DNA from: Candidatus Omnitrophota bacterium
GTDB lineage: Bacteria > Omnitrophota > Gorgyraeia > Zapsychrales > Zapsychraceae
NCBI GenBank assembly: GCA_022703565.1
Contig: JAKLDK010000002.1
Span: forward strand, 1-52,502
Direction of reading: 5' to 3'
Length of the DNA stretch: 52,502 bases
Shown: one piece after another, positions 1 to 8,295 of the stretch
Position numbering within the stretch: the first letter of the stretch is position 1
How the letters are laid out: each line of letters begins with the position of its first letter
The notes under the pieces: model-generated
Told to the model about the DNA's origin: nothing
Database searches by the model: none
The model's input: the letters and a program-made list of their open reading frames with translations, nothing else
Position numbers and translations under genes: made by a program

Positions 1-83
1 AACACAAATATTTTAACACCAAAAATCATAATACTGGCTGCCACCGGATTTTGAGAAACTGTTGCTATGGGACAAGGTATCAT
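1..83 (-). CDS. Partial hypothetical protein, 5' end only (runs off the left edge)
   Basis: An ATG at 81-83 opens a frame of 27 complete codons that leaves the window. It begins MIPCPIATVSQN and continues into a hydrophobic run (ASIMIFGVKIFV), so the N-terminus may be membrane associated. The frame is credible because it has an AAAGGAG Shine-Dalgarno sequence 7 nt upstream of the ATG and a near-consensus promoter (122-150) whose predicted transcript would start about 30 nt before the ATG. The product is not recognised from so short a piece. Confidence 0.5.
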   Translation of the reverse strand, partial: MIPCPIATVSQNPVAASIMIFGVKIFV

Positions 84-121
84 AAGTAAATCTCCTTTTT
101 AATTATTTTGTTATGTTGATT

Positions 122-150
122 ATTATATACATCTATATAATTAGTGTAAA
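122..150 (-). promoter_or_regulatory. Predicted sigma-70 type promoter for the left-edge gene
   Basis: On the minus strand the -35 box TTTACA (145-150) and the -10 box TATAAT (122-127) are separated by exactly 17 bp. Transcription would start near 115 and reach the ATG at 83 after about 30 nt that include a strong ribosome binding site. It lies just downstream of the HhH-GPD gene, so the left-edge gene probably has its own transcript. Confidence 0.6.
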
Positions 151-165
151 GAGTTGTTCCGTAAC

Positions 166-813
166 CTAAAGATATTTCCCCAAAGGGCAATTCAAACATT
201 TGGGCTTACTGCGGCAGAATTCTTTTCCTAATTTAACTATCAACGCATGAAATTCATTAAAAAGCTTTCTCTCTCTCGGAAGATTATCCATAAATAATTT
301 CTGAATATCACCATACACTGCGCTTTCTTTAATTACTTTATGCCGGATTAGAAACCTTTTAGTATATGCATCAACCACAAAGATTGGTTTTTCTAGAGCA
401 TACAATAGAATTGAATCAGCAGTTTCCGGCCCAATACCATTTACTCCCAATAATTCTTGCCGCAAAATATTTAGAGGTACTTTCTTCATTCTATCTATAT
501 CGCCATCATATTGAGAAAAGAAGAACTTAATAAAACTTTTTAAGCGCTTGGCTTTGACATTAAAATATCCGGCTGGTTTTATAAGTTTCGCCAATTCTTC
601 TTCCGGAATATTTTTAAAAGACTTAGGGTTTAGCTTTCCAGCAGATTTAAGATTATTAACGGCTCGTTCAACATTGCCCCAATTGGTATTTTGAGTCAGA
701 ATCGTGCCGACAATAACCTCAAAAGAAGTTTCGCCCGGCCACCAATGTTGCGGGCCGAACGCATTAAACAATTCCTTATAAATGTGGGATAAATTTATCT
801 TCTTATGTTTCAC
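166..813 (-). CDS. HhH-GPD family DNA glycosylase (endonuclease III-like)
   Basis: A 215-residue base-excision-repair glycosylase of the endonuclease III / 3-methyladenine glycosylase III superfamily, expected to remove damaged bases in the cytoplasm. The helix-hairpin-helix is LLGVNGIGPETADSILLYA (about residues 122-140), followed by the catalytic Asp in VVDAYTKR. The Lys that makes endonuclease III a lyase (in GxGRKTA) is Glu here (GIGPETA), so a monofunctional glycosylase is more likely than a true Nth. The C-terminal cluster motif has three Cys (CRSKPKCLNC). The fourth, expected at the last residue of CPLGKYC-type ends, is Leu, and the protein stops there. The start is GTG at 811-813, five bases after the stop of the 44-residue frame upstream, which suggests translational coupling. 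Confidence 0.85.
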   Translation of the reverse strand: MKHKKINLSHIYKELFNAFGPQHWWPGETSFEVIVGTILTQNTNWGNVERAVNNLKSAGKLNPKSFKNIPEEELAKLIKPAGYFNVKAKRLKSFIKFFFSQYDGDIDRMKKVPLNILRQELLGVNGIGPETADSILLYALEKPIFVVDAYTKRFLIRHKVIKESAVYGDIQKLFMDNLPRERKLFNEFHALIVKLGKEFCRSKPKCLNCPLGKYL

Positions 814-818
814 TTTTA

Positions 819-953
819 TTAGCGCCGACGGGATTTTGAACGCACAATATCATCAAAGGACCAATCTGTTTCTTTCTTTTGCGTTTGAGCGGCTGGGGCT
901 TCAAAACTTCTGGGATTAAATTTAACTCTTGGCTTTTTGCTTGATTTACTCAT
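819..953 (-). CDS. Hypothetical basic microprotein, 44 aa
   Basis: A short frame starting MSKSSKKPRVKFNPRSFE and ending IVRSKSRRR. ATG at 951-953 is preceded by AAAAGGAGG with good spacing, one of the best ribosome binding sites in the window, so translation is likely. Both ends are rich in Lys/Arg and the middle contains an acidic-aromatic patch (TDWSFDDI). There is no membrane segment or Cys motif. It sits between a lipoprotein gene and the glycosylase gene and its stop lies five bases before the glycosylase start. The function is unknown; a nucleic-acid or ribosome-associated microprotein would fit the composition, but that is a guess. Confidence 0.6.
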   Translation of the reverse strand: MSKSSKKPRVKFNPRSFEAPAAQTQKKETDWSFDDIVRSKSRRR

Positions 954-1018
954 AAAAGCCTCCTTTTGCACGAAACCTAAATCTGTTTGGATAGCTTCAG
1001 TAACTTTACGATCGCAAT

Positions 1019-1438
1019 TTATTTCTCTTGTAACAGCGCATCACTACTACTATTCTCTTCTTTTTTAACCAGCTTCCATTCAATCAACATGCCTTTTTCA
1101 TCAAAATAAACATAAACTTTATCCGACTCAAAATATTTAGTCGAATATCGGTACAAGCATTCATTTAAAGCCTTGCCGTCCTTTTCTATTTCCCTTTCAA
1201 AAACCGCTTCGCCAAAAGCAATTTTAAAAGTTTTCTTGGTTTTATATTTATCAATTGTCCCATCGTTAACTGCTTTTAATAGCTCTTCGAACTTAGCGTC
1301 TTGATTCTTAACATAAGAATCCGTTGCATCTTTTGACTCGGAATAATCTTTTAGAGTAAGAAGCTCGTCTAAATGTTCAAGTGTCCGGCAACCGGTTAGA
1401 ATAAAGGAAATGAGTATTAGAATAATTACTTTAGGCAC
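1019..1438 (-). CDS. Hypothetical lipoprotein, 139 aa
   Basis: The N-terminus MPKVIILILISFILTGC is a lipoprotein signal peptide with the lipobox LTGC, so Cys17 would be lipidated and the protein membrane anchored. The mature part is charged and predicted mixed alpha/beta; its second half (KVYVYFDEKGMLIEWKLVKKEE) resembles the edge strands of small lipoprotein folds such as the SmpA/BamE type, but I cannot assign the family. The start is GTG at 1436-1438 with AGGAG six bases upstream. It lies 9 bp downstream of the Smr gene in the same direction. Confidence 0.75.
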   Translation of the reverse strand: MPKVIILILISFILTGCRTLEHLDELLTLKDYSESKDATDSYVKNQDAKFEELLKAVNDGTIDKYKTKKTFKIAFGEAVFEREIEKDGKALNECLYRYSTKYFESDKVYVYFDEKGMLIEWKLVKKEENSSSDALLQEK

Positions 1439-1447
1439 TTTTTTCTC

Positions 1448-1705
1448 CTATTCTTTGACCCAACGAAAATGCACAAAAATCCTGCCCCAATTCTTGTCAT
1501 CTTTTTCTATTCTATGATAAAGCCCTTTATAATTCTTTTCAAGAGTACGTAAGACATTCTTCTTGAGCGCCCCGGAACCTTTGCCCGGAATAATTTCAAC
1601 ACTACGGGCCTTATGCGTAATAGCCTCGGCCATTATTCCCTTAATTGCCTGGTCAAGCTTTTTACCGTCGGAATAAATCGAATGTAAATCTAGTTTCAGG
1701 TCCAT
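1448..1705 (-). CDS. Smr domain protein (stand-alone), 85 aa
   Basis: This is a bare Smr domain, the nicking-endonuclease-like fold found at the C-terminus of MutS2 and in small stand-alone proteins. The DLH motif (LDLHSIYS, about residues 5-12) and the glycine-rich loop IIPGKGSGALKKNV (about 39-52) are both present. In stand-alone members the domain binds or cleaves structured DNA or RNA. ATG at 1703-1705 follows a GGTGGA-like site. The gene follows ABC-F in the same orientation; a link to ribosome quality control is possible from that neighbour but not shown. Confidence 0.85.
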   Translation of the reverse strand: MDLKLDLHSIYSDGKKLDQAIKGIMAEAITHKARSVEIIPGKGSGALKKNVLRTLEKNYKGLYHRIEKDDKNWGRIFVHFRWVKE

Positions 1706-1769
1706 AAATTATTTTCCACCCCGGCTCCCCGTTTACACAGAGATGACAAGATTCATTTTAATTACTCAT

Positions 1770-3713
1770 CTACCCGTTTATTTGGTCGCGCTCTTCTTTT
1801 AATTTAACAATCGTAGTTTCAATTTCCCTTAAACGCGATTGAATATCCTTTAAGCGCTGGCCGATTTCCTTCATATTAAAAGAATCTTTCCGGCCGAAGT
1901 TTTCGGTCATTTGACGGGACTTTACATAACTTTCCGTCTCCAAATCCTGCTTTTCACGCTCTAGCTTTTTTATTTCGTCTTTTATTCTTGATAAACGCTT
2001 TATCGCTTCATTATGCCTATTTCTTATTTCTCTTAATTTTGCATTATCTTCCTGCTCTTGGGTTAGCTTTTCTTTCTTCAATCTATTGCCCTCATCGCGC
2101 AAAGCCTTTTCCCGTTCTTTATCTCGAAAATCCGCATCTTTTCTTTTCTCTAAATAATAATCTAACCCGCCGGAATAAACTTTAATCTGCCCGTTGTTTA
2201 CCTCAACAATAAGGTTCGCGACTTCCTTGATAAAAGACAAATCATGGCTAATAAAACACATTGTGCCGTCGTATGATTTAAAAGCATTATTTAAAGCCCG
2301 AACACCGTCTAAATCCAAATGGGTTGTCGGCTCATCCAAAAGCATAAAATTAGGCGGGCTAATTAATAACTTCGCTAAAATTAAACGGCTTTTTTCGCCA
2401 CCAGATAAAACACTAACCGGCTTAAAAACATCATCGCCGTGAAAATTAAATAATCCCAAAAGCGTTCTGACCTTAACTGCCGGCACATTCTGCGCCCCGG
2501 CGGATGTAACCTCTTCAAAGGCATTCCGCTCAGGGTTTAAAATATCAGCTCTTGTTTGCGAGAAATATCCCGCCTCAACGTTATGGCCATAATTTATAGT
2601 CCCACTATCCGGCGGAATTACTCCGGCAATCATTTTTAAAAGTGTTGATTTACCGGCGCCGTTAGGCCCGACTAAACATACCTTTTGCCCGCGGATTATC
2701 TCGAAATCTAAATTTTCATAAACCTTTTTCTCGCCGTAAGATTTTGATATCTGCTCAATACGTGCCACTAAATACCCGCTCTGCTTAATATCATTGAATT
2801 CAAATTCGCCGATACTTCTTTTTTCTTGTGTTATTTCAAGGTCTACCAAACGGTCAAGCATTTTGCGTTTATTCTTAACTGCTGAGGCACGATTAGGCTG
2901 GGCATGAAACCTGTTTGTAAACTCTTCTAACTGTTTTCTTTTTTTCTCAACTTCTTTTTGCTGGCGCTCTAAATATTTATCTTGAATCCCTTTTTGCATT
3001 TCATATTCTTCATAATTACCTTTTACCTTAGTCATTTTCGCGCCTTCTAAAAGAATCGTGTAATTGGTAATTTCATTTAAAAATACCCGGTCATGCGAAA
3101 TTAAAAGTAGCGCTCCCGGATAATTCCTCAGGAAATCTTTGAGCCAAAGGGTCGCTTCCAAATCCAGATAGTTAGTAGGCTCGTCGAGCAAAAGGATATC
3201 ATACTGATGAGTTAACAATTTAGCCAAAAGCGTGCGCATTTGCCATCCGCCGCTCAAGTGATTAATCGGCTTATGAAATTCTTCCTGCTTAAAACCAAGG
3301 CCGGAGAGTATTTTCTCCGCCTTATGTTCCAAATCGTAAATCCCCAAAACCTCCAATTCGTGCATCACATCGCCATAGCGCGTTGTGCCGGCATTGCCGG
3401 ACTCCTCGAGCTTATGTTTTTCATCCATTAAATTCCGGATTCTTTTATCTCCGGTTGTAACCTCCTCGATAACAGTTCGCTCTGAATTAAATTTTGATTC
3501 CTGGGGCAAGTATCCGATATCAATATTTCTTTGTATCTGAACATTTCCCGCAACCGGTTCCATATCTCCGAGGATAATATGAAAAAGCGTTGTCTTTCCG
3601 GCGCCGTTCGGCCCGGTTAACCCGATTTTTTCATTAGGAAAAATACTGAAAGTAACATCTTTAAAAAGTGTCCTTTGCGAGAATCCCATCGAGAGATTAT
3701 TAATGTTTATCAT
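1770..3713 (-). CDS. ABC-F family ATPase
   Basis: A 647-residue soluble protein with two ABC cassettes and no membrane segment, the layout of ABC-F translation factors (Uup, YheS, EttA relatives) that act in the ribosomal E site. Cassette 1 has Walker A GPNGAGKTT (34-42), signature LSGGWQMR (153-160) and ILLLDEPTNYLD (173-184). Cassette 2 has GPNGAGKST (349-357), LSGGEKSR (436-443) and FMLLDEPTTHLD (456-467). The charged helical linker between them (about 240-295) corresponds to the P-site tRNA interaction motif, and the C-terminal 110 residues are a coiled coil as in Uup/YheS. The start overlaps the stop of the pseudouridine synthase gene (ATGA), so the two are coupled. Confidence 0.93.
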   Translation of the reverse strand: MININNLSMGFSQRTLFKDVTFSIFPNEKIGLTGPNGAGKTTLFHIILGDMEPVAGNVQIQRNIDIGYLPQESKFNSERTVIEEVTTGDKRIRNLMDEKHKLEESGNAGTTRYGDVMHELEVLGIYDLEHKAEKILSGLGFKQEEFHKPINHLSGGWQMRTLLAKLLTHQYDILLLDEPTNYLDLEATLWLKDFLRNYPGALLLISHDRVFLNEITNYTILLEGAKMTKVKGNYEEYEMQKGIQDKYLERQQKEVEKKRKQLEEFTNRFHAQPNRASAVKNKRKMLDRLVDLEITQEKRSIGEFEFNDIKQSGYLVARIEQISKSYGEKKVYENLDFEIIRGQKVCLVGPNGAGKSTLLKMIAGVIPPDSGTINYGHNVEAGYFSQTRADILNPERNAFEEVTSAGAQNVPAVKVRTLLGLFNFHGDDVFKPVSVLSGGEKSRLILAKLLISPPNFMLLDEPTTHLDLDGVRALNNAFKSYDGTMCFISHDLSFIKEVANLIVEVNNGQIKVYSGGLDYYLEKRKDADFRDKEREKALRDEGNRLKKEKLTQEQEDNAKLREIRNRHNEAIKRLSRIKDEIKKLEREKQDLETESYVKSRQMTENFGRKDSFNMKEIGQRLKDIQSRLREIETTIVKLKEERDQING

Positions 3714-4411
3714 TGTAGTAGTTTCTGAATTTCTTCTTTGGTTAGTGTGCGAAAGGATGCTTTTTTTAAACCGCCTAATTTTAAGCCGCCTTGCGAAACC
3801 CGGCTTAAATAAACAACTTTTTTGCCGATAATTTCTACCATTCGCCTTATTTGCCTTTTACGGCCCTCGTGAATTGTTAAATTAAATTCGGTTATCCCAT
3901 TATTAAACTTAACATTCCCGATTTGTGCCGGAGCTGTTTTCTTGCCTTCGAGAATAATTCCATCTTCTAATAATTTCTTATCACCTTCAGCTAATATTCC
4001 ATCAATCTTGACAAAATAAGTTTTCTTAACATTAAAGCTAGGATGCGTTAATTTCTGCGTTAACCGGCCGTCATTGGTAAAAATCAACAGCCCTTCGGTA
4101 TTCTTATCCAATCGCCCTACCGGAGATAAATGTTTAAAGCTCGGCGGCAAAAGGTCATAAACCGTCTTGTCGGCAAATTTATCTTCTTTTGTAGTTACAA
4201 AGCCTTTGGGCTTATTAAGAAGTATATATTCATAATCTTTTGTCCTGATTATCTTCCCGCCGACCTGCACAACATCTTTTTTGGAATCAACATCCAAAGA
4301 TGGTTCGCGGGTAATATTCCCGTTAACAGAAACAAATCCGCTTTGCACCAATTCCATTGCCTTCCGGCGGGAACAAACACCATTATGTGATAGAAATACT
4401 TGTAAGCGCAT
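3710..4411 (-). CDS. RsuA/RluB-family pseudouridine synthase
   Basis: A 233-residue RNA pseudouridine synthase of the RsuA/RluB/RluE/RluF group. An S4 RNA-binding domain occupies about residues 1-60 (RLQVFLSHNGVCSRRKAMEL). The catalytic motif GRLDKNTEGLL gives the active-site Asp at residue 102, and ILLNKPKG and HEGRKRQIRRM are the usual supporting motifs. Length and S4 domain fit RluB (23S rRNA, helix 89) or RsuA (16S rRNA); the sequence alone does not separate them. It sits 5 bp after the SpoU methyltransferase and overlaps the ABC-F start, forming an RNA-modification and ribosome cluster. Confidence 0.92.
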   Translation of the reverse strand: MRLQVFLSHNGVCSRRKAMELVQSGFVSVNGNITREPSLDVDSKKDVVQVGGKIIRTKDYEYILLNKPKGFVTTKEDKFADKTVYDLLPPSFKHLSPVGRLDKNTEGLLIFTNDGRLTQKLTHPSFNVKKTYFVKIDGILAEGDKKLLEDGIILEGKKTAPAQIGNVKFNNGITEFNLTIHEGRKRQIRRMVEIIGKKVVYLSRVSQGGLKLGGLKKASFRTLTKEEIQKLLQ

Positions 4412-4416
4412 AATAT

Positions 4417-5220
4417 TTATTCGGTTTTCTGCCTTAAAGCTTCGTAGGTTAAGACTGCGGCAGTAGCGGAAACATTTAAAGAATCAGCTTTGCCTAGCAT
4501 TGGAATATTTACCTTTTCATCCGCATTAACAATCCAGAAATTAGATAACCCGGCCTCTTCGCTTCCCAAAACAATGGCCGTTGGTTTCTTGTAATCGATT
4601 TTAGTATAATTCTTCTTGCCGTCAGGTATCGTCGCTACTATTTTAATCTTATTTTCTTTTAAATAAGCCAACGCCTTTTGATTATCGCTTGATATTGTCA
4701 TAACATTAAAAACTGTTCCTATGCTGGAACGGATTACATTGGGATTATAAAGATCAGTCTTACAATTTGAAACAATAACCGCAGTTACTCCGCCTCCGTC
4801 GCAGCTTCGCAATATCGCGCCCAGATTCCCGGGCTTTTCCACCTCTTCAACCACAACAATGAGTGAATCCTTTTTTAACAAAATATCTTTAAATGTTTTA
4901 TGCGGTTGTTTGCACACCGCGATTACGCCTTCGTTACGATTTCCATAAATAATTTTCTCAAAAACTTCCTTGCTTGCTTCATAAATAGGCTTGCGCAGGA
5001 GCAGGAACTTTTTTACAATATCAAATTCTTCAAAATCACCTAAAATATCGCGGCACAAGAATAATTCCTCAAAATTAACATTCGCCTCAATCGCCCGCCT
5101 AATTTCCCGCACTCCGTCGATAAGAGTCAAGCCGGTTCTTTCCCTTTCTTTCGAATCTCTCAAGCGGACAAGGTCTTTGATTTTTGGATTTTGCAGGCTT
5201 GTAATATTCTTAAATTCCAC
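4417..5220 (-). CDS. SpoU/TrmH-family RNA 2'-O-methyltransferase
   Basis: A 267-residue SPOUT methyltransferase. The three knotted-fold motifs are present: NLGAILRSCDGGG (motif 1), VLGSEEAGLS (motif 2) and IPMLGKADSLNVSATAA (motif 3). The N-terminal 110 residues form the substrate-binding domain seen in TrmH-family rRNA methyltransferases (ITSLQNPKIKDLVRLRDSKER). The likely substrate is a 2'-OH in 23S rRNA or tRNA with S-adenosylmethionine as donor. The start is GTG at 5218-5220, inside the last codons of the GH5 gene. A second family member, nearer to RlmB, lies at 23724-24449. Confidence 0.9.
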   Translation of the reverse strand: MEFKNITSLQNPKIKDLVRLRDSKERERTGLTLIDGVREIRRAIEANVNFEELFLCRDILGDFEEFDIVKKFLLLRKPIYEASKEVFEKIIYGNRNEGVIAVCKQPHKTFKDILLKKDSLIVVVEEVEKPGNLGAILRSCDGGGVTAVIVSNCKTDLYNPNVIRSSIGTVFNVMTISSDNQKALAYLKENKIKIVATIPDGKKNYTKIDYKKPTAIVLGSEEAGLSNFWIVNADEKVNIPMLGKADSLNVSATAAVLTYEALRQKTE

Positions 5221-6385
5221 GTTTTAAAACCTCGGCTATTTCTTTATTCAATCTGAAATTATCCGTCTTCCAGGATGCGGCTATTTCTTTCTTGTTTTTA
5301 TTCCATAAAGATGCGTAAGTATCCCAGCCGGTCTTTGGCCCCTGCCGGTTGACCCAGGCCGAATTGCGGTAATAGCTAAATAATCCGTCGGGAAACATAT
5401 AGTGCTTAACCGCCTTATAAGTCCAATAAGTCCAGCTAAATCCTAAGGCCTTAAATGTGTTGACAACTTCTTTTAGCCAGATATCCTCGCCATAAAGCCC
5501 GTCACGATAATTGACCCCGAATTCTCCGACGAATACCGGAACATTCCGCGATTTTGATATCGCTTTATATTTTGCTAAATGCCTTTCATTCACGCCCTTA
5601 TTCCAGGAAAACTCCTTATTCCTTAACGGATATTTTAAGCCTGGGGTAAAATTAAATGTAAACTGTAAAGGCTCATAATTGTGCACGCTTATAACGTAAT
5701 TATCGTCTTTGAACTCTTCCAGGCATTCAATATCAATCCCCCAGCGGTTTCCTTCAATAAACAAAATATGATTCTTATCAACCGCCCTTATCTTTTTTAT
5801 TAGGTTTTTGTAGAACTTGTTCAGAAGGTTAGTATCATCCAAAACAGCTTCATTGAGCAAGTCATAACCGGCTACCCAAACATTATCCTTATATTTATCT
5901 GCCACTTTTTCCCAAATCTTATAAGCCTTTTCCTGATTTTTAACATCAGTCCATAACGCGGCTCTTCCGTCGCTATCGGAATGCCAGTCATGATTTTGCG
6001 CGCCCGGAGCGGCATGCAGGTCCAAAATAACCCAAATCTTGTATTTTGCCGCCCATTGAAGCGCTTTATCCAAATAAGAAATATTTCTATTTTCAACGAT
6101 TTTGTAATGAAATGGCAGCCGGATACAATTAAAGCCAAAACCTTTTATTTTCTTAAAATCTTCTTCGGTTATGAATGTACTCCTGAAAGATTCTTCAAAT
6201 TCCAAAAGAGCGGCATTTCCCAATTCTTTTTTGAAATTGCTTTTAAAAATCTGCTCAGCAAAATTTGGTGCGTGTAGAATATATGCTTCCATGTTAAGCC
6301 AACCGCCCAGATTAACTCCGCTTAAAATAACCGGTTTACCAAAAGAATCGACAATCCTCATCCCTTTTACTTTTAAGAAACTCAT
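5210..6385 (-). CDS. Glycoside hydrolase family 5 protein, no signal peptide
   Basis: A 391-residue GH5 (BglC/exo-1,3-beta-glucanase-like, cellulase superfamily) TIM barrel. The acid/base is Glu179 in GYDLLNEAVL and the nucleophile is Glu288 in VFVGEFGVNY. Typical strands include SGVNLGGWLNMEAY near the N-terminus, GFNCIRLPFHY and WVILDLHAAPG. It would hydrolyse beta-glucosidic bonds. There is no signal peptide (MSFLKVKGMRIVDSFGKPV), which suggests a cytoplasmic enzyme acting on imported or internal oligosaccharide. It overlaps the alpha/beta hydrolase upstream (ATGA) and the SpoU gene downstream. Confidence 0.9.
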   Translation of the reverse strand: MSFLKVKGMRIVDSFGKPVILSGVNLGGWLNMEAYILHAPNFAEQIFKSNFKKELGNAALLEFEESFRSTFITEEDFKKIKGFGFNCIRLPFHYKIVENRNISYLDKALQWAAKYKIWVILDLHAAPGAQNHDWHSDSDGRAALWTDVKNQEKAYKIWEKVADKYKDNVWVAGYDLLNEAVLDDTNLLNKFYKNLIKKIRAVDKNHILFIEGNRWGIDIECLEEFKDDNYVISVHNYEPLQFTFNFTPGLKYPLRNKEFSWNKGVNERHLAKYKAISKSRNVPVFVGEFGVNYRDGLYGEDIWLKEVVNTFKALGFSWTYWTYKAVKHYMFPDGLFSYYRNSAWVNRQGPKTGWDTYASLWNKNKKEIAASWKTDNFRLNKEIAEVLKRGI

Positions 6386-7188
6386 AGCAAATTAATTCCT
6401 TTCAAGAAATTATTAATGCCGTTTTTAAAAACATCTCCGCTGGTAGAATAACCTTCGTCATGCCCTCCGTGAATTTCCAAGAATATTTTCGGTTCTGATG
6501 CGGCCTTATACAATTTCTCCCCAAGCGCAAAAGGCACAACTTCATCATCACGGCTATGAATAAATAGTTTCGGCACTTTTATTTTAGAAATCTTTCCGAT
6601 CGAATCTAATTTAGTCTTGATTAAAAATCCCGGTGCAACCGGCATAATTTTCCGAGCCATGTCCCGGGCTGAGGTAAATGTCGAATCGACAATTATTGCA
6701 GCGATATTTCTCTTGGTCGCCAGATCAACAGCAAATGCCCCGCCCAATGAAGCGCCATAAACTATAATTTTGTTTTTATCAATATCGGTCCGGGCCATTA
6801 AATAATCGTAAGCAGATAAGGCATCTAAATATATACCTTCTTCCGTCGGGACACCTTCGCTATTCCCATATCCGCGATAATCGATTATAAAAACATTGAG
6901 CCCCAGCTCTTGGAATAGGGCTATTTTTTTAACACGATAAGATATATTTCCAGCATTACCATGAAGATACAAAACCGTCGGCGCTTTTTCGTTTGATTTA
7001 ACAAGCCAGCCGTTTAAAGTCAATTTGTCAGACGTCTTAAAAAAAACATCTTCGAACTTCATTCCAAGGCTTTCCGGTGTTGTCTCGAGCAGACGGGAAG
7101 GATAAAAAACACTTCTGCTTTCAACAAAACGGATATACGCGATAAGTAAAATTATTCCCGCAATTATATAAATTAAAATCTTAAGCAT
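6382..7188 (-). CDS. Alpha/beta hydrolase, membrane anchored (BEM46/ABHD13-like)
   Basis: A 268-residue alpha/beta hydrolase with one N-terminal membrane segment (residues 3-20). The oxyanion loop is LYLHGNAGN, the nucleophile is Ser147 in YGASLGG, the acid Asp is in IHSRDDEVVPF and the His is in HGGHDEGY near the C-terminus. The RGYGNSEG motif after strand 4 is typical of the BEM46/ABHD13 (COG1073) family, whose substrates are poorly known esters or amides. It abuts the YchF-like gene by one base and overlaps GH5, so it is co-transcribed. Confidence 0.88.
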   Translation of the reverse strand: MLKILIYIIAGIILLIAYIRFVESRSVFYPSRLLETTPESLGMKFEDVFFKTSDKLTLNGWLVKSNEKAPTVLYLHGNAGNISYRVKKIALFQELGLNVFIIDYRGYGNSEGVPTEEGIYLDALSAYDYLMARTDIDKNKIIVYGASLGGAFAVDLATKRNIAAIIVDSTFTSARDMARKIMPVAPGFLIKTKLDSIGKISKIKVPKLFIHSRDDEVVPFALGEKLYKAASEPKIFLEIHGGHDEGYSTSGDVFKNGINNFLKGINLL

Positions 7189-8262
7189 TTAAACGTTAAA
7201 CCTTATGTTAATAATATCGCCATCATCGACAATGTATTCTTTGCCTTTTAAATATAACTTTCCGGCTTCTTTCAGTTTCAACTCTTCTTTATATTCCATA
7301 AGCTCATTATATTTCATAACCTCCGCCCTAATAAATCCCCGCTCTAAATCGGAGTGAATCACACCGGCAGCCTGCGGCGCAGTTGAAGCTTTTTTAACAG
7401 TCCATTGCCTGACCTCATCCTCTCCGACGGTAAAGAATGATATTAATCCCAGGGCTTCAAAACAAAGAGCGCTTAATTTATTTAAAGCCGGCTCTTTGAT
7501 ATTCAAATCATCCAAAAAAGCTTGCCTTTCTTCGAGAGACAAAGATATTAATTCCGCCTCAATCTTGGCAGATGTCTGCATCACCTTAAAATGAAAATCT
7601 TTATATTGGTCTTCGACTTTCTTTATTAAAGAACCATCCTGAATCTTGTTATCGTCAATATTTAAAACAATTATCATCGGCTTTCTTGTCAGGAACTGAT
7701 ACGTCGACATAATCTTCTTCTCATCTTCATTCAAGGGGAAATTAACCAAAGGCTTATTTTCATCTAATAAGACTTTCATCTTCCCGATTATTTCGCGTTC
7801 TTTGTCCTGCCCGGCCGTGCTCGCGCCTTTTTTCTTATCATGATCAATGCGTTCGATTCTTTTCTCGACCAAAATCAAATCGCTTAAAATTAACTCGGTA
7901 TAAACATTTTCAATATCCCGCAAAGGGTCAACCGTATCATTGACATGAAAAACATTTTCATCCGTAAAAGCGCGCACAATATGACAGAGCGCATCGCATT
8001 TTTCTAAAGATTTTAAGAATTCTCCACTTTGGATGGTTTCCCGGTCAAATTTTGGAAGCAAAACAACATCAATTGTCGCCGGAACGCTTTTGGCCGGCTT
8101 ATACATCTCAACCAGCTTATTAAAACGCGCGTCTCTTATTACTGCCGCGCCTAGTTTTATTTCCTGCTTGCCGGAGAAGTTTTCCGGAAGTTTCCCGCCG
8201 ATTAATAATTCAAAGAATGCTTTTTTCCCAACCTGCGGTAAGCCAATGATTCCAATTTTCAT
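7189..8262 (-). CDS. YchF/Obg-like ATPase family protein with degenerate P-loop
   Basis: A 357-residue protein with the full YchF (OLA1) layout: N-terminal G domain, a central helical region (NVYTELILSDLILVEKRIERI) and a C-terminal TGS-like/DUF933 region (ISFFTVGEDEVRQWTVKK, then AAGVIHSDLERGFIRAEV). YchF binds ATP and ribosomes. The P-loop here reads GLPQVGKKAFF. The Ser/Thr after GK that holds Mg2+ is Lys, so ordinary nucleotide hydrolysis is doubtful. VLNIDD replaces the usual N-x-x-E specificity loop. I infer a divergent paralog that may keep ribosome binding but not catalysis. ATG at 8260-8262. Confidence 0.85.
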   Translation of the reverse strand: MKIGIIGLPQVGKKAFFELLIGGKLPENFSGKQEIKLGAAVIRDARFNKLVEMYKPAKSVPATIDVVLLPKFDRETIQSGEFLKSLEKCDALCHIVRAFTDENVFHVNDTVDPLRDIENVYTELILSDLILVEKRIERIDHDKKKGASTAGQDKEREIIGKMKVLLDENKPLVNFPLNEDEKKIMSTYQFLTRKPMIIVLNIDDNKIQDGSLIKKVEDQYKDFHFKVMQTSAKIEAELISLSLEERQAFLDDLNIKEPALNKLSALCFEALGLISFFTVGEDEVRQWTVKKASTAPQAAGVIHSDLERGFIRAEVMKYNELMEYKEELKLKEAGKLYLKGKEYIVDDGDIINIRFNV

Positions 8263-8295
8263 TTTTAATTTATAGTAACGAGATATTTATTCGCT

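Noticed and set aside
1988-2442. Plus-strand frames inside the ABC-F gene and similar frames opposite other genes
   Set aside because: They lie opposite well-supported conserved genes, lack ribosome binding sites and encode nothing recognisable.
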